Part shown: piece after piece, positions 15,814 to 23,859 of the stretch
How the letters are laid out: each line of letters opens with the position of its first letter
Position numbering within the stretch: the first letter of the stretch is position 1
Assembly: GCA_039820405.1 (NCBI GenBank)
Contig: JBCBQC010000041.1
Span: 1-51,883 of the forward strand
Length of the DNA stretch: 51,883 nucleotides
Direction: 5' to 3'
DNA from: CALLVY01 sp937899855
Lineage (GTDB): Bacteria > Bacteroidota > Bacteroidia > Chitinophagales > Saprospiraceae
Translations under genes and position numbers: made by a program
Notes under the pieces: model-generated
The model's input: the letters and a program-made list of their open reading frames with translations, nothing else
Told to the model about the DNA's origin: nothing
The model's database searches: none

Positions 15814-18426
15814 TTAAAAATCCTCGTTTTCGGTCGAATCACGCAGAGGGCTTTCGTCACCAAAGTGGTCATCGCCAAAGCTTTCGTTCTCTTCTTCATC
15901 AAAATACTCGTTGCCATTGCTGATGATGCCCCCGTCGCGGTTGTAGACCTCGCAATCCAATTCGATCCCAATATCGCCGGAGGGAGTAGGAAAACGCGCT
16001 TCCGCATTGTAGTCGGCCTCGGGATCTTGTTCGATCCGCTTGAGAAAACGGGCGAAAAAGGGACGGGCCATCTTGGCTCCCGTTCCCTCCGATAGGGTCC
16101 GAAAGCGAATCCAGTTTTGATCGCCACCTACCCAGGTACCGACCACCAGGTCGGGAGTGAGCCCTACAAACCATCCGTCGACGTAGTTGTTGGTGGTTCC
16201 CGTTTTTCCCCCCATCTCACTTTTGATCCCGCCAAATAGAGGCAGGCCAACGCCGACCACCCGTTTGAGCATCTGGACCATCACGTAGTTGTGGTTGGGA
16301 TTGAGCGAACGCCGCTCGATGGGTTGTTCCTGGTAAATCACCCGTCCGTTTTTGTCCTCAATTCGGGTGATGAAGACGGGTTTGTTGTAGGTTCCGTTGT
16401 TGGCAAAGGTGGTGTAGGCGCCGGTGAGTTGCTGGACCGTGAGGTCACTGGACCCCAGGCAGATGGAGGGCTGGGCGGGCACCAGGTCGCGGCTCAGTCC
16501 CATATTGCTCACCAGCGAGCGGACGGGCTCCACGTCGCCCAGTTGTTTCATCAAAAAGACCGACACCGTGTTCCGCGAGGTCATCAAGCCCCGAAACAGG
16601 CTGTAGGGCTCGGCGGTGTATTCGCCATCGGCATTTTTGGGCGTCCAGTCCTTGATGAGGTTGAAGTTGCCCTCGTCGACGTGAATCGTGTAGGGCAAGT
16701 CGTACACCGTAAAACAAGGGGAAATGCCCTGCTGGGCGATGGCGGTGGCGTAGATAAAGGGCTTAAAGGTCGATCCCACCTGGCGGAGGGAAGTGACGTG
16801 GTCGTACTGGAAGTAGCGGTGATTGATGCCCCCCACCCAGGCCTTGACGTGGCCGGTGATGGGATCCACCGCGATCGAACCCAGCTGTAAAAACATCCGG
16901 TGGTAGCGGATCGAATCGTAGGGCGAAAGGACGGTATCCTTCTCCAGGCGCCCGTTGTAGGCAAAGACCTTCATCGGCACCGGCTCGTGGAAAATGCGCT
17001 CCACCTCCTGCTGAAAAGCCCGGTAGGCCATCTTTAGGGGATGCCAATCGGGGCTGTCCATGATCTTGCGGTACTTGACGGCCAACTTGCTGCCCACCAT
17101 CTTGCGCGAAACCAAGCGCGCCAGGGATCCTTTTTCCGACTCTTCGGCCAGCATTCGCTCAATGTCCACAGTGCGCAGCTTAAAGCCGTCGATTTGCTTG
17201 CTGATTTCGGCGATTTGCTCGTCGAGCATCCGCTCCTTGATGGCTTCAAAACGCTCGGTCTCCTGAATGTCCTTGCGCAGCGCTTTTTGAGCCGCTTTGA
17301 TCACCCGTCTGTTTTCGTCGGATTCGCGGTAGGGGTCCCGGTAATTCCAGGGGTCCTTGTCTTTCCAGGTCTTCCAAAACTTCTTTTGCAGTTTGGACAT
17401 GTGTTCAATCATCGCCTTTTCGGCGTGTTCCTGCATCACCGGATCGATGGTGGTATATACCTTGATCCCATCGCTGAAGATGTTGTACTTTTCTCCGTCC
17501 GTTTTACGGTTCTCCTCCCGGTCGAGAATCCGCGACAACTCCTTGCGCAGCTCCATCCGGAAGTAGGGCGCCAGGCCATCGGCGTGGGTTTTGCGCTTGA
17601 AACGCCCCATGTCCAGTGGGAGGGCCCGGAGCGAGTCGTATTCCGTCTGGCTGATGATTTTGTTTTTTTGCATCTGCTTGAGCACCACCATCCGCCGGTG
17701 CATCGTCGTATCGGGACGCTTGATGGGGTTGAACAGCGAGGGGTTTTTGAGCATGCCCACCAGGGTGGCGGCCTGCTCGACGCTCAGGGAGTCCTGTCCC
17801 TGTCCGAAATAGATTTCGGCGGCGGCTTTGATGCCGAAGGCACCGTTGATAAAGTTGAACTTATTGAGGTACATCGCCATGATCTCGTCCTTGGTATAGC
17901 TCCGTTCGAGCTTGACGGCGATGATCCATTCCTTGCATTTTTGAATGACCCGCTCTGCGCCCGAGGCGGGGCGCTTGGTAAACAGCATCTTGGCCAACTG
18001 CTGGCTGATGGTACTCGCGCCTCCGGCACTGCTTTGCCCCAGGAAGAGGCCCTTGCCGATGGCCCGCGCCAGCCCCTGCCCATCGATGCCACTGTGGCGG
18101 TAGTAACGCTCGTCTTCCGTGGCGACCAAGGCCTGAACGAGGTTGGGGGAAAGGTCTTCAAAAGCAACCGGAATGCGGTTTTCGATATAGTAGCGGCCGA
18201 GCACCTCCCCGTTGGCTGCGTAAACCTCGGAGGCCTGATTGGACCGGGGGTTTTCCAATTCTTCGAAGGTGGGCAAATTTTGGTACGAAAGCACGACAAA
18301 CAAGAGCGCCAGCCCCACCATTCCCACAATACTCAGCCCCCACATCCAACGGACTAGCTTTCGATAGGTCGGCTGTCGAGCGGCGCGATCAAATCCCTTT
18401 TTTTCCTGATTGGTGGTTTCGTTCAT
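15814..18426 (-). CDS. PBP1A-type bifunctional penicillin-binding protein (transglycosylase/transpeptidase)
   Basis: The 870-residue protein starts MNETTNQ at 18426 and has a cytoplasmic tail, one transmembrane helix (29-48), and a GT51 glycosyltransferase domain with catalytic Glu104 in ATEDERYYRH. The transpeptidase domain carries Ser552-x-x-Lys555 (GSTFKPF), SRN at 617-619 and KTGT at 741-744. It polymerises and crosslinks peptidoglycan in the periplasm. Residues about 340-480 form a charged, partly coiled insertion between the two enzyme domains, longer than in E. coli PBP1A as I recall. The acidic C-terminal tail (EEENESFGDDHFGDE) has no predicted fold. All catalytic motifs are intact. 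Confidence 0.94.
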   Translation of the reverse strand: MNETTNQEKKGFDRAARQPTYRKLVRWMWGLSIVGMVGLALLFVVLSYQNLPTFEELENPRSNQASEVYAANGEVLGRYYIENRIPVAFEDLSPNLVQALVATEDERYYRHSGIDGQGLARAIGKGLFLGQSSAGGASTISQQLAKMLFTKRPASGAERVIQKCKEWIIAVKLERSYTKDEIMAMYLNKFNFINGAFGIKAAAEIYFGQGQDSLSVEQAATLVGMLKNPSLFNPIKRPDTTMHRRMVVLKQMQKNKIISQTEYDSLRALPLDMGRFKRKTHADGLAPYFRMELRKELSRILDREENRKTDGEKYNIFSDGIKVYTTIDPVMQEHAEKAMIEHMSKLQKKFWKTWKDKDPWNYRDPYRESDENRRVIKAAQKALRKDIQETERFEAIKERMLDEQIAEISKQIDGFKLRTVDIERMLAEESEKGSLARLVSRKMVGSKLAVKYRKIMDSPDWHPLKMAYRAFQQEVERIFHEPVPMKVFAYNGRLEKDTVLSPYDSIRYHRMFLQLGSIAVDPITGHVKAWVGGINHRYFQYDHVTSLRQVGSTFKPFIYATAIAQQGISPCFTVYDLPYTIHVDEGNFNLIKDWTPKNADGEYTAEPYSLFRGLMTSRNTVSVFLMKQLGDVEPVRSLVSNMGLSRDLVPAQPSICLGSSDLTVQQLTGAYTTFANNGTYNKPVFITRIEDKNGRVIYQEQPIERRSLNPNHNYVMVQMLKRVVGVGLPLFGGIKSEMGGKTGTTNNYVDGWFVGLTPDLVVGTWVGGDQNWIRFRTLSEGTGAKMARPFFARFLKRIEQDPEADYNAEARFPTPSGDIGIELDCEVYNRDGGIISNGNEYFDEEENESFGDDHFGDESPLRDSTENEDF

Positions 18427-18517
18427 AAACCGTGATCGTTTGTGTTGGGTCCTAAGAATGAGCCTCAAAAGCACTAAACGCTATCCTTTTGCGACTTATT
18501 TCTCCGGTCGTAACTCA

Positions 18518-18539
18518 TAGTAGGTCGATAGTAGGTCGA
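18518..18539. repeat. Tandem 11-bp direct repeat in the PBP leader
   Basis: TAGTAGGTCGA occurs twice head to tail (18518-18528 and 18529-18539). It lies about 92-113 bases upstream of the penicillin-binding protein start and downstream of its putative -7 box. An 11-base period is about one DNA helical turn, which would suit two protein subunits side by side. An RNA-level role in the leader is equally possible. Confidence 0.55.
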
Positions 18540-18548
18540 CTTGGGCCA

Positions 18549-18556
18549 CAAAGATA
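18549..18556 (-). promoter_or_regulatory. -7 promoter element candidate for the PBP gene
   Basis: The minus strand reads TATCTTTG, an exact match to the Bacteroidota -7 box TAnnTTTG. No good TTG lies 19-21 bases upstream, so the -33 element is weak or replaced by an activator. The implied leader is about 115 bases and contains the tandem repeat at 18518-18539. Confidence 0.4.
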
Positions 18557-18670
18557 ATATTTAATTGCCTTTTACCTCACCGTTAACTGCCTCCCAAAGC
18601 ACGTGGCCCTGATATACGACGCGTACACCAGAGCCAAGGTTGCACGGAGAGCAAACACCAAGCCACTCCC

Positions 18671-19033
18671 CTACTGCTCAAAAAGCTCCAAACCCCGCAG
18701 CCAGGCAATCACCCAAATCACTACCAAAAATACGGTGGGCCCCATAAAGCTCTGTTTGAGGGGGTCAGTGTGCGTCATGTGAAACATGATTGCCCCCCCG
18801 AAATAAGCACTCAACAACAGGGCGCCAAAGCGCATGGTCCGGGGAATGAGGAAAAACACTAAAGAAGCCAACTCCCCCAGGCCGATGATAAGCGTCCAAT
18901 CACCGATGTTGTTAGAGGCCAGCTCTTCGGTGGCCCCCCCGGTAATCTTAGAGGCAGCACTGGCCAACAGGGCTACTCCCAAAAGGGCTGCCAAACCCAT
19001 GCCGATATTCTTCCGGGTCAATACATTTTGCAT
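18671..19033 (-). CDS. DoxX-like small integral membrane protein
   Basis: The 120-residue protein has four hydrophobic helices. The first contains LAALLGVALLASAASKITGG, and the third and fourth follow GELASLVFFLIPRTMRFGALLLSAYFGGAI and MGPTVFLVVIWVIAWL in the DoxX/DUF4870-like manner. DoxX-family proteins are linked with thiol redox or quinone chemistry in some bacteria, but function here is unknown. It follows aroB by 61 bases; an inverted repeat in that gap may separate or regulate it. Confidence 0.72.
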   Translation of the reverse strand: MQNVLTRKNIGMGLAALLGVALLASAASKITGGATEELASNNIGDWTLIIGLGELASLVFFLIPRTMRFGALLLSAYFGGAIMFHMTHTDPLKQSFMGPTVFLVVIWVIAWLRGLELFEQ

Positions 19034-19048
19034 AAGAAAAAATTTTGC

Positions 19049-19076
19049 AATGAATCAATTGGTTACTTGATTCATT
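19049..19076. repeat. 10-bp inverted repeat between aroB and the DoxX-like gene
   Basis: AATGAATCAA (19049-19058) and TTGATTCATT (19067-19076) are perfect reverse complements around an 8-base spacer, 16 bases upstream of the DoxX-like start. On the minus strand the stem is followed by GCAAAATTTTTTC, so an AT-rich terminator of aroB is possible. An operator for the DoxX-like gene is the other reading. Confidence 0.5.
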
Positions 19077-19094
19077 AAATGTAGCGCAATTTTA

Positions 19095-20153
19095 TCAATC
19101 GCCATTATAGTAGCGCAAGCTTTCTACGATTAGCCCCACCTCAGCAACTTGATTGATGCAAGCGGTCCCGGGGCTGGAGAGCAGGGTAAAATTAATACTA
19201 TCTCCTTCGTTTTTCTTGTCCTTGCGCATCAGCTCGATGAGCGCATCAAAACGCTCCGGAGGCTGGGGGTGATGACCGTACCAACGGAGGATGGCAGCTT
19301 TGATGGCGGCGAGGTCCGCCGCGGCCAGGCCCACCAGTCGGTACGATAGGTAGGCCTCGCACAGCATCCCGATGGCGATGGCTTCTCCGTGCAGGAGAGG
19401 GGCGGGACCGGGAAGGGCCATGCTCTCTACAGCGTGCCCCACGGTATGCCCAAAATTGAGTGCTTTGCGCAGTCCGCGCTCGTAGGGGTCCGCCGCTACG
19501 ATGCGCTGTTTGATCCGCAGCGAATCCGGGATAATCGCCAACCAATCCAGCCCTTCCAAACGCGCGTAGCCCAATTGGCGACGCCACTGTACCGCGTCGG
19601 CGATAAGGCTGTGTTTGATGATCTCGGCAAAACCGCTGCGCACTTGTCGCGGGGGGAGGCTTTCCAAAAAAATCGGGTCGATCAACACGACCTGGGGATT
19701 GCAAAAGAGGCCCACGCTGTTTTTGACCTCAGCAAAGTCGATCCCCAACTTGCCCCCGATCGAAGAATCGACCTGGGAGAGGAGGGTGGTGGGAATTTGA
19801 ATAAAATCGATGCCCCGTTTGTAGGTGCTGGCACAAAAGCCCCCCATATCGCCGATCACTCCGCCCCCGAGGTTGATCACCAGGGCGCGACGGTCAAAAT
19901 TGGCCGCCATGAGGGTCGACCAAATGCGGGCGCAGGTCTCGATGGTCTTGTTTTGCTCCCCCGAGGGGGTTTCGACCACCGTATATTCAAGCTCGGGGAG
20001 CGCAGCTCGGAAGTGCGGTAAGCAGTGCTGGCGGGTATTTTCGTCGACGATGACGGCAATTTTGGTGTACGCGTTGGTGGCCAGGTGCTCGCGCAGGGTG
20101 GGCCAGATGTCTCCGAATTGGATGTAGTAGTCGGCGAGGGCAATGCGGGTCAT
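19095..20153 (-). CDS. aroB: 3-dehydroquinate synthase
   Basis: The 352-residue protein starts MTRIALADYY at 20153 and shows AroB blocks: IAVIVDENTRQHCLP, ETPSGEQNKTIETCARIWS, LGGGVIGDMGGFCASTYKRG, IPTTLLSQVDSSIGGKLGID and ALNFGHTVGHAVES. The last holds metal-binding His residues. It converts DAHP to 3-dehydroquinate, step two of the shikimate pathway, using NAD and a divalent metal. aroA lies 2.3 kb away on the other strand. The small monooxygenase gene starts its operon 11 bases upstream. Confidence 0.95.
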   Translation of the reverse strand: MTRIALADYYIQFGDIWPTLREHLATNAYTKIAVIVDENTRQHCLPHFRAALPELEYTVVETPSGEQNKTIETCARIWSTLMAANFDRRALVINLGGGVIGDMGGFCASTYKRGIDFIQIPTTLLSQVDSSIGGKLGIDFAEVKNSVGLFCNPQVVLIDPIFLESLPPRQVRSGFAEIIKHSLIADAVQWRRQLGYARLEGLDWLAIIPDSLRIKQRIVAADPYERGLRKALNFGHTVGHAVESMALPGPAPLLHGEAIAIGMLCEAYLSYRLVGLAAADLAAIKAAILRWYGHHPQPPERFDALIELMRKDKKNEGDSINFTLLSSPGTACINQVAEVGLIVESLRYYNGD

Positions 20154-20164
20154 GGACGAGGGGA

Positions 20165-20449
20165 TTATTGGACGGTGACGCTCCAGGCTTCGGGTTTGGC
20201 GGCGAAGAGGATTTTGGTTTGGGCCCAGGTATCGCGAAACAGTTCGGAGTGGCGGTAAGTTTCGAGATCGTCGGGATGCTGCCAAAAGCTGTAGGTAAAA
20301 AAGCGATGGGGATCGTTTTGATCGCGCCACAGCTCGAGGTGTTCACAGCCGGGAAAGGCGCGGATGGCGGCTTGGCGTTCGGCGAACAAGCGGAGGAAGG
20401 TCTCGACCGCTTCGGCTTGGAAGGTCATTTTTACGATTCGTTTAATCAT
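20165..20449 (-). CDS. Antibiotic biosynthesis monooxygenase (ABM) domain protein
   Basis: The 94-residue protein is a single ferredoxin-like ABM domain: RIVKMTFQAEAVETFLRLFA, then FPGCEHLELWRDQNDPHRFF and TYSFWQHPDDLETYRHSELF. These small dimeric proteins act on quinols, heme or other substrates without an external cofactor, but many have no known activity. It is sandwiched between the SAM-hydrolase-family gene and aroB with gaps of 18 and 11 bases, so the three are very likely one transcript. Confidence 0.85.
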   Translation of the reverse strand: MIKRIVKMTFQAEAVETFLRLFAERQAAIRAFPGCEHLELWRDQNDPHRFFTYSFWQHPDDLETYRHSELFRDTWAQTKILFAAKPEAWSVTVQ

Positions 20450-20467
20450 CGGCGGCTCAAGGTAGTT

Positions 20468-21241
20468 TTAATTCGGTTCAAAATCAATCTGTACCCCATC
20501 GTTGACGTGGAGCCCCAGGAGGGTGGCGGCCGTTCCCATGTTGACGGCGATTTCGAGGTAATCGGCGCTGTTGAAACGGCAGAGGGTTTCGCCCACGGGG
20601 ACTTCGGAATAGTGTTGACTGAGGCGGGTGATGGGGTGTTTGCGTTTGAAGTACAGGGCAAAGTTGCGCTGTTGTCCGATCCGTTCGAAGAGTTCGCGGT
20701 TGATATTGAGGATGGCGTTTTCGTAGTTGTCGATGTGGATGATGGAACCACGAATCTGGGTGGGGCTGATCACGGGTTGCAGGCTGATGCGCTCTTCGAT
20801 TCGGGCGATGGGAATACCGATCTCGTTAAAGGGTTTTTCGGCCGCAAAGTGCTGGATGACGGTGGCAAAGACTTCGCTGTCGGGGAAAGGGGCGGCTGGA
20901 TCGTAGTCGATCTCGTAGATGTCGCGGGTGATTTCCCCAAAGGCCAGGGCAAAGAGGCCATTGTCGGGCCCGACAAAATAATGCTCGTCGTAGCGGAAGG
21001 CCAAAAAGGTCCGATCCGTTACCGGGGCATTGTTGACGCTGACCAGGTGAATGGTCCCGGGGGGAAAATGAGCGTAGGCATTTTTTAGCATAAAAGCGCC
21101 CTGAACTATGTCAAAAGTTTTGATGTTATGGCTGATGTCGACGATCGACAGATCGCGGACCCGACGCAGTAGGGCGCCTTTCATCGCCGCCACGTAGTAG
21201 TCGCGGAGGCCAAAATCGGTAGTAAGCGTGACGATCGGCAT
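20468..21241 (-). CDS. SAM hydroxide adenosyltransferase (DUF62) family protein
   Basis: The 257-residue protein carries the family blocks ITLTTDFGLRDYYVAAMKG-like N-terminus, VDISHNI (34-40), GTIHLVSVN, HYFVGPDNGLF and the C-terminal barrel. The family hydrolyses S-adenosylmethionine to adenosine and methionine and is kin to fluorinases. By comparison from memory with the Asp-Arg-His triad of archaeal members, Arg77 is kept, but the Asp is Asn70 and the His position (TFHGRD block) reads PFPDSE. Activity may therefore differ. It heads the operon with the ABM gene and aroB, and is divergent from phoH across a 135-bp gap rich in palindromes. Confidence 0.88.
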   Translation of the reverse strand: MPIVTLTTDFGLRDYYVAAMKGALLRRVRDLSIVDISHNIKTFDIVQGAFMLKNAYAHFPPGTIHLVSVNNAPVTDRTFLAFRYDEHYFVGPDNGLFALAFGEITRDIYEIDYDPAAPFPDSEVFATVIQHFAAEKPFNEIGIPIARIEERISLQPVISPTQIRGSIIHIDNYENAILNINRELFERIGQQRNFALYFKRKHPITRLSQHYSEVPVGETLCRFNSADYLEIAVNMGTAATLLGLHVNDGVQIDFEPN

Positions 21242-21282
21242 GGCGTTTGGCGGTTTTACTCAAAAAAATTAATCATCTTTTG

Positions 21283-21299
21283 CCCGCCGATGTGGCGGG
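21283..21299. repeat. GC-rich hairpin in the SAM-hydrolase-family leader
   Basis: CCCGCC (21283-21288) and GGCGGG (21294-21299) flank a 5-base loop, 42-58 bases before the start of the SAM-hydrolase-family gene. It would form a stable small hairpin in that mRNA leader. No T-tract sits beside it. Confidence 0.4.
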
Positions 21300-21311
21300 G
21301 GTAAGAGACGA

Positions 21312-21342
21312 AAATCTTAATTTTACTGTAAAAATAAGATTT
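21312..21342. promoter_or_regulatory. 31-bp near-perfect palindrome between divergent genes
   Basis: AAATCTTAATTTTAC (21312-21326), a central T, and GTAAAAATAAGATTT (21328-21342) match in 14 of 15 paired positions. The site lies 35 bases before the phoH start and 71 bases before the divergent SAM-hydrolase-family start. It is long and symmetrical enough for a dimeric repressor, and could also fold as a leader hairpin of phoH. No terminator T-tract follows in either direction. Confidence 0.6.
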
Positions 21343-21376
21343 GTTCCATTTAATTAATCCAAAAAGATCCTAGCTG

Positions 21377-22420
21377 TTGAATGAGATTATCCTGACGATT
21401 GAGGGTATTGACCCCGTCGAACTGTACGGCGAGAAGAACGTCAAACTCAATCTGCTCCGCAAAGCCTTTCCCGAGGTAACGATCACTTCCCGGGGCAACA
21501 ACATGAAGTTGGTCGGCAACAAAGCCGAAACCCAATCCGTCCGCAACAAGGTAGAAATGATGGTCAATATGCTGCGCGAACACCAGGAATTGACCATCCA
21601 AAACGTAGAGGACATGCTCAACGGGAACAATCCCCTGGAGCACCGCCTGAGCAGTGGGTCGAGCAACACCACCCTGCTGCACGGCCGCAATGGCAAACCC
21701 ATCAAAGCCAAAACCCGCAACCAGAAAAAACTCATTGAGATTTCGGAGACCAACGACATCGTCTTCGCCCTCGGCCCCGCCGGAACCGGTAAGACCTACA
21801 CCGCCGTAGCCCTCGCCGTCCGCGCCCTCAAAAACCGCCTGGTCAAGAAGATCATTCTCACCCGCCCCGCCGTCGAAGCGGGCGAAAGCCTTGGGTTCCT
21901 CCCCGGCGACCTCAAAGACAAGGTCGACCCCTACCTCCGCCCCCTTTACGATGCCCTCGACGACATGTTGCCGACCGAGAAGCTGAATTACTTTATGACC
22001 AACCGTACCATCGAAGTGGCCCCCCTGGCCTTTATGCGGGGCCGAACCCTCGACAATGCCTTCATCATCCTGGACGAGGCACAAAACGCCACCACCCTCC
22101 AGCTAAAGATGTTCCTCACCCGCCTCGGGCCCTCGGCCAAGGCCATCATCACCGGTGACCTATCGCAGGTGGATTTGCCCCACAACCAAAAATCCGGCCT
22201 CCGGCGCTCGCTCGATATCCTCGGCACGGTCGACGGTATCGGCATCATCAACCTCACCGCTGACGATGTGGTCCGCCACCGCCTCGTCAAGGAGATCATT
22301 CTGGCTTACAACCGCTCCGATCAGGAGTACGAAGCCAAACGCGAAGCCGAACGTCAGCAGCGGCGCGAACGACGCGAACGAGAACAAAAAGCCAGACCGC
22401 CCAAGTCGGAAGAAGAATAG
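21377..22420 (+). CDS. phoH: PhoH family ATPase
   Basis: The 347-residue protein has an N-terminal KH-like part (1-110) and a P-loop ATPase core: Walker A GPAGTGKT (133-140), ILTRPAVEAGESLGFLPGDL, Walker B FIILDEAQN and GDLSQVDLP. A highly charged Arg/Glu tail ends the protein. PhoH-type ATPases are linked to RNA handling and phosphate stress. The start is a TTG at 21377: an in-frame TAG lies two codons upstream, and the ATG at 21381 is in another frame. Homologs begin with the same EIILTIEGIDPVELYG block. aroA follows 10 bases after the stop. Confidence 0.92.
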   Translation: MNEIILTIEGIDPVELYGEKNVKLNLLRKAFPEVTITSRGNNMKLVGNKAETQSVRNKVEMMVNMLREHQELTIQNVEDMLNGNNPLEHRLSSGSSNTTLLHGRNGKPIKAKTRNQKKLIEISETNDIVFALGPAGTGKTYTAVALAVRALKNRLVKKIILTRPAVEAGESLGFLPGDLKDKVDPYLRPLYDALDDMLPTEKLNYFMTNRTIEVAPLAFMRGRTLDNAFIILDEAQNATTLQLKMFLTRLGPSAKAIITGDLSQVDLPHNQKSGLRRSLDILGTVDGIGIINLTADDVVRHRLVKEIILAYNRSDQEYEAKREAERQQRRERREREQKARPPKSEEE

Positions 22421-22430
22421 CTCCATTTCC

Positions 22431-23678
22431 ATGACCTACGCCATCAGCAAAGCCGATCGACAGCTGAAGGGGCGAATCGCCCTCGACGGCTCCAAGAGCA
22501 TCAGCAATCGCGCCCTCATCATCCGGGCCCTATCTGGTCAACACTTTGACGTCGACTACCTGTCGACCTCCAAAGACACCACAACCCTACTGGCCCTACT
22601 CCAACACGAGGGCGAGGTCTACGACACCGGCGCCGCGGGAACGACCTTTCGCTTCCTCACCGCCTACCTGGCCCTGCAGGAAGGGAGTCAGGTACTCACC
22701 GGATCCGAACGGATGAAACAGCGCCCCATCGGCGTGCTAGTAGAGGCCCTGCGCCAATTGGGCGCCTCGATTGAATACCTCGAAGAGGAGGGCTACCCCC
22801 CCCTACGTATCCATGCGCCCCAATTGGGCGATGCCGCGCAGCTCCGCATCTCGGCGGGTACGAGTAGCCAGTTTATCTCCGCCCTGCTGATGATCGCCCC
22901 GATGCTGCCCCGGGGCTTGCGCCTCGAATTGGAGGGCACCATCGTCTCGCGACCCTACATCGAGATGACCCTGGCCCTGATGGCCCATTTCGGGGTCGAA
23001 CACGCGTGGGAAGGCGCGCGCATCGACGTGGCTCCACAGCGCTACCGGGCCAAGCCTTTTCGCGTCGAAGCCGACTGGTCGGCCGCTTCCTACCACTACG
23101 CGCTGGCCGCACTGGCCGACGAGGTGGAACTCCAACTGGATGGCCTCCACGAACAAAGCCTCCAGGGCGATTCGGTACTGCCTACGATGATGGAAAATTT
23201 TGGCATCCAAAGCACCTTCAACGACAGCGGCGTACAGCTCCGCAAAACGACCGCTCCAAAGCCCTTTTTCGAATGGGATTTTATCCGTTGCCCCGACATC
23301 GCCCAGAGTTTGGCGGTGGTCTGCGCCGGTACGGGGGTATCGGGGCTGTTCAGTGGGCTGGATACCTTGAGCATCAAGGAAACCGACCGGATTGCCGCGC
23401 TCAAGCAGGAGCTCGCCAAGGTACAGGCCTCCTTCGTACGCCTCCCCGACCGCTTCGCCCAACGCTCCGACAAGACCTATTATATGGTGGAAGGCCAGGC
23501 CCAAGTCGACCATCCCACCTTCGCTACCTACGAAGACCACCGCATGGCCATGGCCTTTGCCCCCCTGGCTCTGCGCGGACCCATCCGCGTGGAAGATCCC
23601 GGGGTCGTCGTCAAATCCTATCCTCAATTTTGGAATGACCTCCAGCAGCTGGGTTTTACCATTGAAGAGATCACCTAA
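22431..23678 (+). CDS. aroA: 3-phosphoshikimate 1-carboxyvinyltransferase (EPSP synthase)
   Basis: The 415-residue protein shows AroA signatures: LDGSKSISNRALIIRALSG (near residue 18), DTGAAGTTFRFLTAYLAL, MKQRPIGVLVEALRQLGA, GTSSQFISALLM, and LSIKETDRIAALKQEL. It joins phosphoenolpyruvate to shikimate-3-phosphate in the shikimate pathway. The ATG at 22431 sits 10 bases after phoH; an in-frame upstream extension would overlap phoH and lacks homology. It is slightly shorter than the roughly 430 residues usual for the family. Confidence 0.95.
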   Translation: MTYAISKADRQLKGRIALDGSKSISNRALIIRALSGQHFDVDYLSTSKDTTTLLALLQHEGEVYDTGAAGTTFRFLTAYLALQEGSQVLTGSERMKQRPIGVLVEALRQLGASIEYLEEEGYPPLRIHAPQLGDAAQLRISAGTSSQFISALLMIAPMLPRGLRLELEGTIVSRPYIEMTLALMAHFGVEHAWEGARIDVAPQRYRAKPFRVEADWSAASYHYALAALADEVELQLDGLHEQSLQGDSVLPTMMENFGIQSTFNDSGVQLRKTTAPKPFFEWDFIRCPDIAQSLAVVCAGTGVSGLFSGLDTLSIKETDRIAALKQELAKVQASFVRLPDRFAQRSDKTYYMVEGQAQVDHPTFATYEDHRMAMAFAPLALRGPIRVEDPGVVVKSYPQFWNDLQQLGFTIEEIT

Positions 23679-23680
23679 AT

Positions 23681-23712
23681 AAAAAACGCCCGTACCTCTC
23701 GGGTAACGGGCG
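23681..23712 (-). terminator. Terminator for the cupredoxin-like gene
   Basis: CGCCCGTACC (23687-23696) pairs with GGTAACGGGCG (23702-23712) with one bulge. The minus strand leaves the stem in six T (complement of 23681-23686). It ends the minus-strand transcript 148 bases past the cupredoxin-like stop, facing aroA. On the plus strand there is no T-tract, though the hairpin may also protect the aroA mRNA end. Confidence 0.7.
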
Positions 23713-23859
23713 CCTGGACAGAAAAATCGGTTCACTATCTCACGGGACTACGTAGCCTTTGGGGCGGACACCGTCCGAAGCGAAGGAACCGCTTAGCGGA
23801 TGGGTGGCCTAGTTCTAAAGATGGAGCAGATTCACCGATGGGTATTTGTAATACACAAC

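Noticed and set aside
17041..18357. 438-codon open frame on the plus strand opposite the penicillin-binding protein gene
   Set aside because: Antisense to a gene with all catalytic motifs intact; the product has no recognisable fold.
21381..21383. ATG near the phoH start
   Set aside because: It is out of frame with PhoH. The in-frame TTG at 21377 follows an in-frame stop and gives the family N-terminus.
23713..23859. Possible RNA gene after aroA
   Set aside because: Several short complementary pieces occur, but there is no tRNA-like arm set, T-loop or other known RNA signature.
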